From: Alicyclobacillus mali NBRC 102425
GTDB taxonomy: Bacteria > Bacillota > Bacilli > Alicyclobacillales > Alicyclobacillaceae
Direction: 5' to 3'
DNA length: 64,000 nucleotides
NCBI RefSeq assembly: GCF_001570745.1
Contig: NZ_BCSG01000011.1
Span: forward strand, 1-64,000
Position 1 is the first letter of the stretch. Each line of letters opens with the position of its first letter. Below are positions 34,434 through 42,892 of the stretch, piece by piece. The translations under genes were made by a program, and so were the position numbers. The notes beneath the pieces are model-generated. The model was not told where the DNA came from. It searched no databases and saw only the letters and a program-made list of their open reading frames with translations.

Positions 34434-35376
34434 ACCCGTTCCCCGTCCCTGATCTCCTCATCACGCGCCCCGACACGACCTGTGGCCCTCTGTTACGGCG
34501 AGACAAACGGTCCATGCCCAGGGCGCGATACGTCCGAGCTCCACTCTCTTCCATCTCCACAAACACCACGCCGGTCAACACTTCCTCCAGAATCGAGACG
34601 GGAACGCCCAAATCGAGGAAACGTGCGATCACGCTCATCGGCCTGCGAGCATGCACCGTCGCTAGGACCAGCCTCCCAGCCATCGCAGCTCGGCAAGCGG
34701 CTGAGGCGGACACTTCATCGCGGACCTCTCCGATGAAGATGACATCGGGATCTTGGCGGACCATGGCTCGAAGCGCCGCACCGAAGGTCAACCCGTGTTT
34801 GTCCTGAATCTCAACCTGCCGACACCCAGGGACCCGCACCTCGACGGGATCTTCAATAGTAAAGACGGTCCTGCCCTGCCGAAGCAAGTGTTCCAGCATC
34901 GCGTAAGCGGTCGTCGATTTCCCCGCCCCAGTGCGGCCTGCGAGCGCAATGAGTCCGCCGTCTTGTTGAAGCCAACCACGAATGCGAGACAGGGATTCAC
35001 CAGACAGGCCCAGACCGTCCAGCAGATGCGATGCGAATCCCGGATGAAAGAGGCGCAGAACGAGAGATTCACCGCCAAAAATGGGAACAGACGATGCTCG
35101 AATATGAGCCATCCTGCCGTCCGCCATCCACTGAAAGCTCCCCTCCTGCGGCAGATGCTTCACCGTCACGTCCATCCTGCCGAGTGCCTTGAGGCGACGA
35201 ACGGTCTCCTCTGCAAACGCGAGTCCACTCATGAACGGCACCATCCTGCCATTGATGCGGAAGGATACCTCCAATCGTCCATTCACCAACTGGAGGTGAA
35301 TGTCACTTGCACACATGCGAATGGCAGCGCTCAGTACAGCATCCACAACCTGAACTGCGGCGAAACGGTCCATCAT
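34417..35376 (-). CDS. comGA: ComGA-like competence secretion ATPase (GspE family)
   Basis: The 319-residue ATPase drives pseudopilus assembly for DNA uptake. It shows the N-terminal ASDIHLQ motif, Walker A GRTGAGKSTT, Walker B DVIFIGEVRD and the His box ATVHARR. ATG 35376 has AAGGAG 7 nt upstream. It is the promoter-proximal gene of comGA-GB-GC-GD-GE-GF-GG. No clear ComK box (AAAA-N5-TTTT) was found upstream. Confidence 0.94.
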   Translation of the reverse strand: MMDRFAAVQVVDAVLSAAIRMCASDIHLQLVNGRLEVSFRINGRMVPFMSGLAFAEETVRRLKALGRMDVTVKHLPQEGSFQWMADGRMAHIRASSVPIFGGESLVLRLFHPGFASHLLDGLGLSGESLSRIRGWLQQDGGLIALAGRTGAGKSTTAYAMLEHLLRQGRTVFTIEDPVEVRVPGCRQVEIQDKHGLTFGAALRAMVRQDPDVIFIGEVRDEVSASAACRAAMAGRLVLATVHARRPMSVIARFLDLGVPVSILEEVLTGVVFVEMEESGARTYRALGMDRLSRRNRGPQVVSGRVMRRSGTGNGFASAR

Positions 35377-35390
35377 CTCACGCTCCTTTG

Positions 35391-35405
35391 CCCGAAGAAT
35401 TCGGG
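35391..35405. repeat. Short perfect inverted repeat just before comGA
   Basis: CCCGAA-GAA-TTCGGG lies directly upstream of the comGA ribosome site. It could fold as a 6-bp hairpin in the leader or act as a small operator. No U-tract follows, so it is not a terminator. Confidence 0.45.
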
Positions 35406-35489
35406 AAGCAAGCGCGATATCCTTTTTTCTGGAATTTAAGGAACTGATGATTTTGTAAAAGAGGAGGGTCATGAGGGATATTTTTCACG

Positions 35490-36026
35490 CTAGGGGCGCC
35501 ATTCGTATTGAGCTATGGCAATTCGCTCTCCTTCGGGGGCGAGGAGCAGAAGTCGTTCGGAAGTCCACCAAAGGACGTGATCGCGGCCGCTCGGCTGCAA
35601 GCGCCCGCTGGGATGACTGTGATAAGTGGCCCAGATTTCAACATGATGTCGTTCTAAGTTCTCGAGCGTCCTCGCCCACACACTTGGCTCGATCGCGAAT
35701 CCCTTGGTGCTCACCTTAGCAGGCAGCGCCATGGCCCACCACCTGTTGCCGGAGATTACAATTAAGCCAGCACATTCGTGCGGCAGGCATTGAATCGCAT
35801 GGGCGCGCAGCGCGGCTCTTAATTGCCCAGGCAGGGAGGACGAAACCTTTACCCACAAGGTGACCCCTCGTCTCGTTGTGATTCTCGCCAAACGATCGTC
35901 CAAGCCGTCCGTTTTCGAGTCCCGCACGCCAAGCGGGCCGGGATAGGAGAATGGGTCCATGGCGATCCCAGGCCCCATCTCCGTCTCCCAGGTGGCGTGT
36001 GGATGATGCAGGGCGATGAACTTCAA
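35490..36026 (-). CDS. JAMM/MPN-domain metalloprotease-like protein
   Basis: The 178-residue protein contains a complete JAMM zinc motif: Glu84 in HECAGL and [14 protein letters not shown] (His136, His138, Ser146, Asp149), fitting HxHP-x6-SxxD. About 60 N-terminal residues show no recognised domain. JAMM enzymes remove ubiquitin-like or other C-terminal tags, or cut cysteine-linked peptides; some process sulfur carriers. No ThiS/MoaD-like partner is adjacent. ATG 36026 overlaps the obg stop codon, so it is coupled to obg. The substrate is unknown. Confidence 0.85.
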   Translation of the reverse strand: MKFIALHHPHATWETEMGPGIAMDPFSYPGPLGVRDSKTDGLDDRLARITTRRGVTLWVKVSSSLPGQLRAALRAHAIQCLPHECAGLIVISGNRWWAMALPAKVSTKGFAIEPSVWARTLENLERHHVEIWATYHSHPSGRLQPSGRDHVLWWTSERLLLLAPEGERIAIAQYEWRP

Positions 36027-37303
36027 TCCACAAAATCGAACACCACGTCGCCAATCCGGATGACATCGCCGTCCTTTGCACCGTGAGCCCGGAGCGCGTC
36101 GTCCACGCCTCGCAACTTCATGATACGCTGAAATCGTTTCACAGCGTCGTACTGATCGAAGTTGGTCATCTGCACAATCTTTTCGATCTCCGGATGCTCA
36201 ACCACGAAAACACCGTCTTCCTTCCGGATTTTTACGGGTTCCTCATCCGAGAGGCGATACACCTTGCGCGCAGTTGGATCCGCGAGTTCGACATCTGCCG
36301 ATACGGGGTCCGGCGCCGCCTGGATAAGGTCGTACAGCCGCTCGGCAAAGGGGCGAAGTCCTTGATGCGTCGCGCCGGAAATCGGGAACACCTCAAGATC
36401 CGGATATGTAGCCCGAAACCGCTCCAGGTTCTCGATGGCATTCGGCAAGTCCATCTTATTGGCGGCCACCACTCGGGGCCTGTCCGCAAGATCTGCGCGG
36501 TATTTTTCGAGTTCGTCTTCGATGACGCGGTAGTCTTCAACGGGATCGCGCCCGTCTACCGCAGCCATGTCAATCACGTGAACCAACACTCGGGTTCGCT
36601 CCACGTGACGCAGAAACTGATGGCCAAGCCCGCGGCCGGCATGAGCACCCTCAATGAGGCCAGGCAGATCGGCCATGACGAACGAGCGTCCGTCTGACAG
36701 TTCCACCACGCCGAGCTCAGGATGGAGCGTGGTGAACGGATACGCACCGACTTTGGGCTCGGCGCGCGTCACCGCGCGGAGCAGCGTGGATTTCCCCACA
36801 GACGGATACCCAACGAGTCCGACATCGGCCAGAACGCGGAGTTCCAATTCGATGACGCGCTCTTCTCCCGGCTCGCCCTTTTCGGCAAGCTCGGGGGCCT
36901 TGCGAACGGAGTTGGCAAAATGAGCGTTGCCCCTTCCCCCTCGGCCGCCTCTTGCCACCACCAGCCGGTCTCCAGGGTGAACGAGATCGCCGAGAAACTC
37001 ACCCGTGTCCCGGTCCCGCACCGTGGTCCCCGGAGGCACTTTGACCACCAGATCTTCGCCGTTCGCCCCGTGACGATTCGCGCTGCCTCCTGGTTCACCG
37101 GCTTTCGCCTTGAAGTGACGCTGATACCGAAAGTCGACGAGCGTGCGCAGTCCCTCTTCCACCACGAGAACCACATTGCCGCCGTGGCCTCCGTCCCCCC
37201 CGGCCGGCCCCCCTCGCGGGACATATTTTTCGCGGCGCCAAGCCACAATCCCGTTGCCGCCATTGCCGCCCTTTACATAAATCACAGCGTGATCGACAAA
37301 CAC
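36023..37303 (-). CDS. obg: GTPase Obg/CgtA
   Basis: The 426-residue GTPase has a Gly-rich Obg fold ([20 protein letters not shown]), a G domain with [22 protein letters not shown] and NKMDLPN, and a C-terminal OCT domain ([20 protein letters not shown]). It links ribosome assembly, growth and sporulation onset. It follows spo0B by 4 bp, the conserved spo0B-obg arrangement. Confidence 0.98.
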   Translation of the reverse strand: MFVDHAVIYVKGGNGGNGIVAWRREKYVPRGGPAGGDGGHGGNVVLVVEEGLRTLVDFRYQRHFKAKAGEPGGSANRHGANGEDLVVKVPPGTTVRDRDTGEFLGDLVHPGDRLVVARGGRGGRGNAHFANSVRKAPELAEKGEPGEERVIELELRVLADVGLVGYPSVGKSTLLRAVTRAEPKVGAYPFTTLHPELGVVELSDGRSFVMADLPGLIEGAHAGRGLGHQFLRHVERTRVLVHVIDMAAVDGRDPVEDYRVIEDELEKYRADLADRPRVVAANKMDLPNAIENLERFRATYPDLEVFPISGATHQGLRPFAERLYDLIQAAPDPVSADVELADPTARKVYRLSDEEPVKIRKEDGVFVVEHPEIEKIVQMTNFDQYDAVKRFQRIMKLRGVDDALRAHGAKDGDVIRIGDVVFDFVD

Positions 37304-37307
37304 ATCG

Positions 37308-37766
37308 TCACCTCCTTGAGAAGCGAATTCGTGGATAACGGACTTGCAACTCTTCGACCTGTGTCAAGTCAGCGTCGCAATGTACCCACATCTGCTCCGC
37401 GTCGACGGTGAGCTTCATCCTCGGAGAATCTCCATTTACGGCAAGCCTCGCCTCAAGCTCGGTCATACACGAGATCCACTCTGCGAGTGCATCGCCATGC
37501 GGCGCGCCTTGCACGTCGATCTCGTCGACGACGATATGTGGGCACACGGCCAGCGCCCACACGATAGCTTCCGCGCCGGCGGGCACCGCTTGTTGCACGC
37601 GCCCAAGCGACTGCAGCCACGCCGCGATGCGGTCGATGGCAGCGATGGCGCGATCAGCCCGATTCATCTGAATGAGTGCCCGGACAATCTGCAACTGATT
37701 CAAGACGTCGTGCCGATGCCGGCGAAACGCCTCGAGACCCGCACCGCGCTCCAGGCCGTCCGCCAC
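37308..37766 (-). CDS. spo0B: Sporulation initiation phosphotransferase Spo0B
   Basis: The 152-residue protein has the Spo0B dimerisation helix with the phospho-accepting His in [16 protein letters not shown] (His19), followed by a degenerate ATPase-like C-terminal domain. It passes phosphate from Spo0F to Spo0A. GTG 37766 is placed by AAGGAGGAAGG upstream; in-frame codons beyond it lie in a duplicated leader. Conservation is low, but position before obg and after rpmA is diagnostic. Confidence 0.88.
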   Translation of the reverse strand: MADGLERGAGLEAFRRHRHDVLNQLQIVRALIQMNRADRAIAAIDRIAAWLQSLGRVQQAVPAGAEAIVWALAVCPHIVVDEIDVQGAPHGDALAEWISCMTELEARLAVNGDSPRMKLTVDAEQMWVHCDADLTQVEELQVRYPRIRFSRR

Positions 37767-37777
37767 GAACCTTCCTC

Positions 37778-37813
37778 CTTCAACAGAAAAGAGGCCTTCA
37801 ACAGAAAAGAGGC
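37778..37813. repeat. Tandem 18-bp direct repeat upstream of spo0B
   Basis: Two perfect copies of an 18-bp unit (37778-37795 and 37796-37813), cttcaacagaaaagaggc. On the minus strand each ends in CTGTTGAAG, so the duplication copies the 3' arm base and U-rich tail of the rpmA terminator together with the region next to the spo0B ribosome site. Confidence 0.85.
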
Positions 37814-37845
37814 AATCTGCCACGCTGTTGCGCACAGACTGCCTC
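37802..37845 (-). terminator. Terminator/attenuator between rpmA and spo0B
   Basis: Minus-strand stem GAGGCAGTCTG / CAGATTGCCTC (37835-37845 and 37809-37819) has one G-U wobble, then TTTTCTGTT. It could end most rplU-prp-rpmA transcripts while letting some reach spo0B-obg. Confidence 0.7.
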
Positions 37846-37859
37846 GCCGCAGACCTTTC

Positions 37860-38168
37860 TCACTTACCGACGACTTCCGCCTCGCTCGCGACGGGATAGA
37901 CGCTCACGCGCTTCTTATCCTTGCCGAACCGCTCGAAGCGAACTTGCCCGGTGACTTTCGCAAACAGCGTGTCGTCCTTGCCGATCCCGACGTTGCGGCC
38001 CGGATGAATTTTCGTGCCGCGCTGCCGGACAAGGATGCTGCCAGCGTGCACGACTTTCCCGTCTGGCTCCTTGACGCCCAGCCGCTTGGAGATGCTGTCG
38101 CGCCCATTTCGCGTAGAGGAGGCGCCTTTCTTATGCGCAAAACGTTGCAAATCAAGTCGCAACACCAT
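37860..38168 (-). CDS. rpmA: 50S ribosomal protein L27
   Basis: The 102-residue protein carries the Bacillota-type N-terminal extension [10 protein letters not shown] before [15 protein letters not shown]. Prp protease, encoded next door, removes this extension before L27 reaches the peptidyl-transferase centre. The rplU-prp-rpmA order is typical. Confidence 0.98.
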   Translation of the reverse strand: MVLRLDLQRFAHKKGASSTRNGRDSISKRLGVKEPDGKVVHAGSILVRQRGTKIHPGRNVGIGKDDTLFAKVTGQVRFERFGKDKKRVSVYPVASEAEVVGK

Positions 38169-38223
38169 GGATCATCCTTTCCCTCGTCCTTCTAACCCAT
38201 GCGGACCTTCATTCGCACTGCAA

Positions 38224-38544
38224 TCAGCGCGCTGAGCCATGAAGAATGCGCACATGCTCAGGATATTGCTCCGCGACCTGCTCGATCCCAAATAACATGC
38301 TGTCGAACAACAGTTTTGCTCGCGAATTCAAGAGCCCCGGAAAGCGGCAGGCCAACTCATCGCCGCCGTCTCGCACCGTGAGCTGCGTATCCGCGAACCG
38401 CTCCGCCGAATTAATAAAATTGTACACCAGCACGCTGACCGCGGCACAGACGATGTCTCGCCCTGCTTCCGCGTAACCCGCGTGACCGCGAACGCGAAAG
38501 CCCTCCAGTTCATTCCCGCTGAGGAGGACTTCGAACTCAATCAT
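38224..38544 (-). CDS. prp: Ribosomal-processing cysteine protease Prp
   Basis: The 106-residue protease shows the catalytic His and Cys in [18 protein letters not shown] (His21, Cys33). It cleaves the L27 N-terminal extension. ATG overlaps the rplU stop codon (ATGA), and the gene lies between rplU and rpmA as in Staphylococcus and Bacillus (ysxB). Confidence 0.95.
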   Translation of the reverse strand: MIEFEVLLSGNELEGFRVRGHAGYAEAGRDIVCAAVSVLVYNFINSAERFADTQLTVRDGGDELACRFPGLLNSRAKLLFDSMLFGIEQVAEQYPEHVRILHGSAR

Positions 38545-38855
38545 GCCAGTTGAATCGACTCCACCGTCAGCTTGGTATACGGCTGACGATGACCTTGCTT
38601 TTTGTGATAGTTCTTCTTTGGCTTGTACTTGAATACGACAATCTTTTTCCCACGGCCGTGCTCCACGACCTTCGCGACGACCTTCGCGCCTTGAAGATAC
38701 GGAGAGCCCACTTGGACCTGGCCTTCGCCCTGAACCAGAAGCACCTTGTCCAACACAATCTCCGATCCGATTTCACCGTCGAGCTTCTCGACGACGATGG
38801 TGTCGCCCTGGCTGACCTTATACTGCTTCCCACCGGTCTCCACAATCGCGTACAT
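38541..38855 (-). CDS. rplU: 50S ribosomal protein L21
   Basis: The 104-residue protein starts [18 protein letters not shown] and ends with the RNA-binding [22 protein letters not shown] 38855 is family-standard. It is the first gene of rplU-prp-rpmA-(spo0B-obg) with a strong promoter whose -35 lies inside spoIVFB. Confidence 0.98.
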   Translation of the reverse strand: MYAIVETGGKQYKVSQGDTIVVEKLDGEIGSEIVLDKVLLVQGEGQVQVGSPYLQGAKVVAKVVEHGRGKKIVVFKYKPKKNYHKKQGHRQPYTKLTVESIQLA

Positions 38856-38948
38856 CCGACAACGCTCCTTCACTCAGACTCGCTGTTCCGGCAGGCTGCG
38901 ACACGCGCGCCTTTGTAAGCCGGCCACATGCGGTTACAGTGATACACT
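38856..38948 (-). promoter_or_regulatory. rplU leader, possible L21 autoregulatory leader
   Basis: The roughly 90-nt transcript leader contains a CCGGC...GCCGG pairing that encloses about 30 nt (GCTTACAAAGGCGCGC and onward). Bacillota L21 leaders form structures bound by L21. Assignment is from position and a single helix, so it is tentative. Confidence 0.35.
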
Positions 38949-38954
38949 CGCGAT

Positions 38955-38983
38955 ATTATATCACAACGTCGGGGCATCTACAA
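38955..38983 (-). promoter_or_regulatory. Promoter of rplU-prp-rpmA
   Basis: TTGTAG (38978-38983), 17 bp, then perfect TATAAT (38955-38960) with a TGn extension on the minus strand. It overlaps the last codons of spoIVFB. Confidence 0.7.
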
Positions 38984-39866
38984 CGGCCGGGTTCGACAGT
39001 TCACGCACAGGCGTATCCCATGCCCCAGAGAATACAGCCTCGATAATCTCCCGTTCTTCCACGATGTCCACCACGCGCCCCGCGTCATCCAGCACGTATA
39101 CCAGGTGGACGCGATCGGGGGCAAATTGCCGCACGACCTCGCGAATTGGGGCGTCCATCCGTGCCGCGAGCGCACGAACACGAGTGGTGGATCCCGAGCG
39201 CCCTCGCTTTCCGTCCAAGAAACGAATGATGTCAATCCGCACGTCTCTCAGTCCTTGCCACGCTGTGATGGCGAGAAACAGGCCGAGAACGAGGGCGCCG
39301 ATGTGCGGACGGCCAGCGAAAAAGGCGATGACGCCGAGCGCCATGAAAAGGGCTGAAACCACAAAGGCCATCCGGTATGCTCCTTCCGTTGCGCGCGCGT
39401 AGCCGATCGTGCGGCTCCGGTTCGCCCGCCACAGACGACCTCCATCCAAGGGAAGGCAGGGCAGCAGGTTGAACACGCCGATCCACAAGTTCAGCGTCAC
39501 CCAAGTCTGATACGCCTCGGACGACGATAGCCCGCTTGCGGCGAACGCGAGGGCCACCCAACCAAGCCCTAGGTTGACCATGGGCCCGGCGATCGCGACC
39601 ACCGCTTCGTGCCGTGGCTGACAGCCGAGATCGCCATTCAAAAGTCTCACCGCTCCACCGAATGGCAACAGTTCAATCTGATCCACCTTGTAGCCGAGCG
39701 AGCGCGCCACCGCGGCGTGACCCAATTCATGCAGGAGGACGCAGACAAACAGGATGGCGACTTGAAGGAACATATGCGCGAGACATGCGGCCAAGGCCGT
39801 CACGAGAAGGAGCGGGTGAATCTTCACCCGCACCCTTACAGCCCTCATCAACGGACCCGACGTCAT
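38961..39866 (-). CDS. spoIVFB: Stage IV sporulation intramembrane protease SpoIVFB
   Basis: The 301-residue site-2 protease releases sigma-K from its pro-form. The zinc site HELGH is near residue 45 and the third ligand is in NLLPCLPLDGGR. About six membrane helices precede a C-terminal CBS domain (VVRQFAPDRVHLVYVLDD), the usual architecture. ATG 39866 overlaps the spoIVFA stop codon. Its inhibitor is SpoIVFA and its trigger is SpoIVB, both encoded in this window. Confidence 0.95.
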   Translation of the reverse strand: MTSGPLMRAVRVRVKIHPLLLVTALAACLAHMFLQVAILFVCVLLHELGHAAVARSLGYKVDQIELLPFGGAVRLLNGDLGCQPRHEAVVAIAGPMVNLGLGWVALAFAASGLSSSEAYQTWVTLNLWIGVFNLLPCLPLDGGRLWRANRSRTIGYARATEGAYRMAFVVSALFMALGVIAFFAGRPHIGALVLGLFLAITAWQGLRDVRIDIIRFLDGKRGRSGSTTRVRALAARMDAPIREVVRQFAPDRVHLVYVLDDAGRVVDIVEEREIIEAVFSGAWDTPVRELSNPAVVDAPTL

Positions 39867-40726
39867 GCGCTGCCTCCGGAAAACGACACCCATCGCTCGG
39901 GATTCTCGAATTTCCCGCTTTTCTCAATGGAAAATCGAAACACGGGATGGGCGGGACGTTTGGGCAGCGTGCCGATTTCTTGGCCGGCGAGAACCACATC
40001 ATCCGGATGGACGGCGACGGAACCCAAGCCTCCGTAAAGCGCGATGCCGTCAGCACCGTGATCGATCTTGACCAAATACGTGTTCCCCGTCTGATACACG
40101 CCCAACACGGTGCCCGGCGCCGCCGCCTGGACGGGATCGCCCGCATCTCCTTGTACCCAGACTTCAGGATGGTCGGGGCCGAAGCTTTGAATCACGCGGC
40201 CGAACACGGGCGCACGCAAAGTGGTAGCCTGGGTCACGCCAAGGGAGAGGGGATGCAGGTGGAGAGAGGCCGACAGGCGATCCAGCTCAGGCTGCACGCG
40301 AGACGAAAAGTCCGCGTCGAACGCGTTCACAGCCTGTGCGGTGATCGCCGAAGGAATGCGCGGATCGTGTTGCAAGGTGTAGCCGGCTGCCACGAGCACG
40401 AACGCCCCAAACAGTTGCCACGTGAGACGGGACGTTCTGCGCACAGCCGCCGAGTCGCCCGATGTGTGAGGCTGAAATCCCCGGCTCTGCCGCGCAGAGC
40501 GCGACGTGAGCGGGCGGCGCCACGCCGCGCTCTCGACCTGACGAATCCCGCCATCGTCGTCCGCGTAGCCGTAGGGCGACAGCGGGGACTCTGGCCAGTC
40601 TCCGCCCTCCGGCTCGCTTGTCCACCGGCTCGGCGCTTCGCGTGCATCGGTGTTTATCCCTGTGGAATCGCCTGCCCGAGGGGGCTCCTCTCGCCTCCGC
40701 GACCAGACTCGCAAATTTCGTGGCAT
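39863..40726 (-). CDS. spoIVFA: Stage IV sporulation protein SpoIVFA (M23-like)
   Basis: The 287-residue regulator has a long charged cytoplasmic N-terminus, one membrane helix (LTWQLFGAFVLVAAGYTLQ near residue 104) and a degenerate LytM/M23 domain (APVFGRVIQSFG to VHPDDVVLAGQEIG) facing the intermembrane space. It holds SpoIVFB inactive until cut by SpoIVB. ATG 40726 has AGAGGAGG upstream. It sits downstream of minD, as in Bacillus. Confidence 0.92.
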   Translation of the reverse strand: MPRNLRVWSRRREEPPRAGDSTGINTDAREAPSRWTSEPEGGDWPESPLSPYGYADDDGGIRQVESAAWRRPLTSRSARQSRGFQPHTSGDSAAVRRTSRLTWQLFGAFVLVAAGYTLQHDPRIPSAITAQAVNAFDADFSSRVQPELDRLSASLHLHPLSLGVTQATTLRAPVFGRVIQSFGPDHPEVWVQGDAGDPVQAAAPGTVLGVYQTGNTYLVKIDHGADGIALYGGLGSVAVHPDDVVLAGQEIGTLPKRPAHPVFRFSIEKSGKFENPERWVSFSGGSA

Positions 40727-40747
40727 ACCCGTCCTCCTCTCATCACA

Positions 40748-40776
40748 TCTGTACGCCTCGAGGAGGACAGGTATGC
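40748..40776 (-). promoter_or_regulatory. Possible sigma-E promoter of spoIVFA-spoIVFB
   Basis: Minus-strand GCATACC (40770-40776) and CGTACAGA (40748-40755) are 14 bp apart, loosely matching sigma-E. The spacing equals that of the spoIIIA and spoVID candidates. The -10 match is weak. Confidence 0.3.
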
Positions 40777-40786
40777 CCATGGCTTA

Positions 40787-41590
40787 TCAACGGCCGCCAA
40801 CCCATTTGCGGAATCGTCCCCAGAGCCCCGACTTGTCCTCGAGATGCATGAGGGGAACGGATTCGCCGAGGATCCGCCTGGCGATGTTGCGATACGCTGT
40901 CGACGCAGGGACCGACGTGTCCAGCACGACCGGCTCCCCGCGGTTGCTGTTTCGTATCACTCGTTCGTCATCCGGAATCACACCGAGCAAATCACAACCC
41001 AGCACCTGAACAATCTCGTCAATATCCAACATGTCCCCGCGCTTCACCATGTCCGGTCGGATACGATTGACGATGAGCCTCGGCTCCCCGACCTTGTCCC
41101 GCTCCAACAAGCCGAGCACGCGATCCGCGTCTCGAACCGCGGTGTGCTCGGGCGTCGTCACGACAATCGCCATCTCGGCGGGCGCAACAGCCACCCGAAA
41201 CCCTTCTTCGATCCCAGCAGGACAATCGATAATCACGAAGTCGAACGACTGCTTGAGCTCGCTCACCAATTCGACCATCTTTTCAACGGAAAGCGCCCGC
41301 TTGTCCTTCGTCTGGGCGGCAGGCAGCAAGACGAGGTGTTCGAAGCGCTTGTCGCGAATGAGCGCCTGTTCAAGCCGACAATCACCGTTGGCCACATCGA
41401 CGATGTCGTAAATGATCCGATTTTCCAACCCCATCACGACGTCAAGGTTACGGAGTCCAATGTCGGCGTCCACCATGCACACCTTTTTCCCAAGAAGGGC
41501 GAGCGCCGTCGACACATTGGCCGTGGTCGTGGTCTTGCCCACGCCGCCTTTTCCAGATGTCATCACAATTGCGGTGCCCACTCGCATCAC
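40787..41590 (-). CDS. minD: Septum site-determining ATPase MinD
   Basis: The 267-residue ParA-type ATPase positions MinC to block polar division. The deviant Walker A SGKGGVGKTTTTAN, switch VDADIGLRNLD, DCPAGIEEGF, and a C-terminal amphipathic membrane-targeting helix (SGLWGRFRKWVG) are all seen. GTG 41590 overlaps the minC stop codon; ATG 41587 directly follows. Confidence 0.97.
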   Translation of the reverse strand: MMRVGTAIVMTSGKGGVGKTTTTANVSTALALLGKKVCMVDADIGLRNLDVVMGLENRIIYDIVDVANGDCRLEQALIRDKRFEHLVLLPAAQTKDKRALSVEKMVELVSELKQSFDFVIIDCPAGIEEGFRVAVAPAEMAIVVTTPEHTAVRDADRVLGLLERDKVGEPRLIVNRIRPDMVKRGDMLDIDEIVQVLGCDLLGVIPDDERVIRNSNRGEPVVLDTSVPASTAYRNIARRILGESVPLMHLEDKSGLWGRFRKWVGGR

Positions 41591-42279
41591 CTTCGCTCTT
41601 CACGCCCGGAACGTTTTCGCAGTTTATGCCACGGAAGAAAGTACTTCATCTCCGCCACGCGCATCTCACGCCCCTCTAGATACGCGTATTCCATCGTCGC
41701 CCGCATTTGCGGAGCACGACTGACCACATCCGCGATGCGGATCTGCATGGGTGCGAACTCCGCGGCCGCGACAATCGCCGATTCATCGCCCCCCGCGCCC
41801 GCGTGCGCGATGCCCAACAGGCGACCGAACACGTAAATGTCCCCTGTCGCTTCCACGACGGCGCTCGGGTTCACGTCGCCGATAATCACGACATCTCCGT
41901 CAAAGGAAACAGGCTGTCCTGACCGCACCAAGCCGTGATAGATATGTTGTGCACGCACTCCCTGTTGACGACGCGAAATCTCTCGCGCTTCTGGGGCGCT
42001 GCCCCAGGCCTTTAACAGAAAGTTGTCTCGCTTGCGGAACACATCGAGGATGCGCCACGTCTCCTGGGGGGTCAACAATCGCTTGCCGTAATCGACGTAT
42101 ACATCCACAGTCGGTCCTTCGAACAGTTTGCCGGTTTCGCCCGTGATGAGGGTCTCCAAGTACGCGCACATGCGCTCCACGTCCGCTCGCTCGTCCAACA
42201 GAAATGTCAATCCCTCGCGCGTCCCCTTCACGGTCACCGGCGGCCTATGATCCATCAGCGGCTCACTCTCTAAAATCAA
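41587..42279 (-). CDS. minC: Septum site-determining protein MinC
   Basis: The 230-residue FtsZ inhibitor has an N-terminal FtsZ-binding domain (VTVKGTREGLTFLLDE) and a C-terminal beta-helix (GDVVIIGDVNPSAVVEATGDIYVFG). TTG 42279 is chosen because GGAGGGAG precedes it by 6-7 nt; ATG 42255 is a fallback. A long hairpin separates it from mreD. Confidence 0.95.
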   Translation of the reverse strand: MILESEPLMDHRPPVTVKGTREGLTFLLDERADVERMCAYLETLITGETGKLFEGPTVDVYVDYGKRLLTPQETWRILDVFRKRDNFLLKAWGSAPEAREISRRQQGVRAQHIYHGLVRSGQPVSFDGDVVIIGDVNPSAVVEATGDIYVFGRLLGIAHAGAGGDESAIVAAAEFAPMQIRIADVVSRAPQMRATMEYAYLEGREMRVAEMKYFLPWHKLRKRSGREERR

Positions 42280-42321
42280 CGGCTGCTCCCTCCAGGATGG
42301 CGCGATCGCCCAACAGGCAAT

Positions 42322-42381
42322 ATTCGCCCTGAATTCGCCGATTTCCTTCCCGTCGGTGAAATCAGCGAGTTCAGGGCGAAT
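42322..42381 (-). repeat. 24-bp inverted repeat between mreD and minC
   Basis: Arms 42322-42345 and 42358-42381 match at 22 of 24 positions with a 12-nt loop; both mismatches become G-U pairs in one RNA orientation. The right arm covers the mreD stop codon. No U-tract follows, so it is more likely an mRNA-processing or stability hairpin than a terminator. Confidence 0.8.
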
Positions 42382-42892
42382 CCGCAGAGTGCAACGAATC
42401 GTATCGACGCCTGCGAGGGCGGTTGAACCAAGATCGGTACAGCGGATAGAGGGCGAGTGCCAACACGCCGTTTACGATCATCCCCTGTAGCGAGGCAGAT
42501 AGGGCAAACTGAATGGAGTCGCTGGTCAGCTCGAACAAGCGCATGAAACCGTACGTCAACCACGAATGCACAAAACTGAGAGCCATCGTGGTCAAAAAGG
42601 CGATGGCGAGATTTTTCTGCATGAACTGGCTGAAGACCGCCGCAGCGATATACGCCGCCAGGCCATACGCGAACGCGTTGAGCCCGATGAACGGCCCATA
42701 GCACACGTCCTGGATAAGCCCAATCGCGATCCCGAAAATCATCGCCAGATTCGGACCCCGAAACAGCGCGAGCAGGACCAGTATCACCAGCACGAAATCC
42801 GGGTGAATCGCGTTCATCGGCGGAATCTCGAACAGTGTGGCCTGGAGGATCAATCCGACCCAAAGAGACGCGAACGCGATGGCGGCCTTCAC
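42371..42892 (-). CDS. mreD: Rod shape-determining membrane protein MreD
   Basis: The 173-residue protein has five or so membrane helices and the family stretch DFVLVILVLLALFRGP, then GLIQDVCYGPFIGLNAFAYG. It is part of the elongasome with MreB and MreC. ATG overlaps the mreC stop codon. A longer frame (42276-43016) in another register covers the same DNA but lacks homology. Confidence 0.95.
   Translation of the reverse strand: MKAAIAFASLWVGLILQATLFEIPPMNAIHPDFVLVILVLLALFRGPNLAMIFGIAIGLIQDVCYGPFIGLNAFAYGLAAYIAAAVFSQFMQKNLAIAFLTTMALSFVHSWLTYGFMRLFELTSDSIQFALSASLQGMIVNGVLALALYPLYRSWFNRPRRRRYDSLHSADSP

Noticed and set aside
39614-41836. A 740-codon open frame on the plus strand
   Set aside because: It is antisense to spoIVFB, spoIVFA and minD, has no recognisable homology or ribosome site, and reflects the high GC content.
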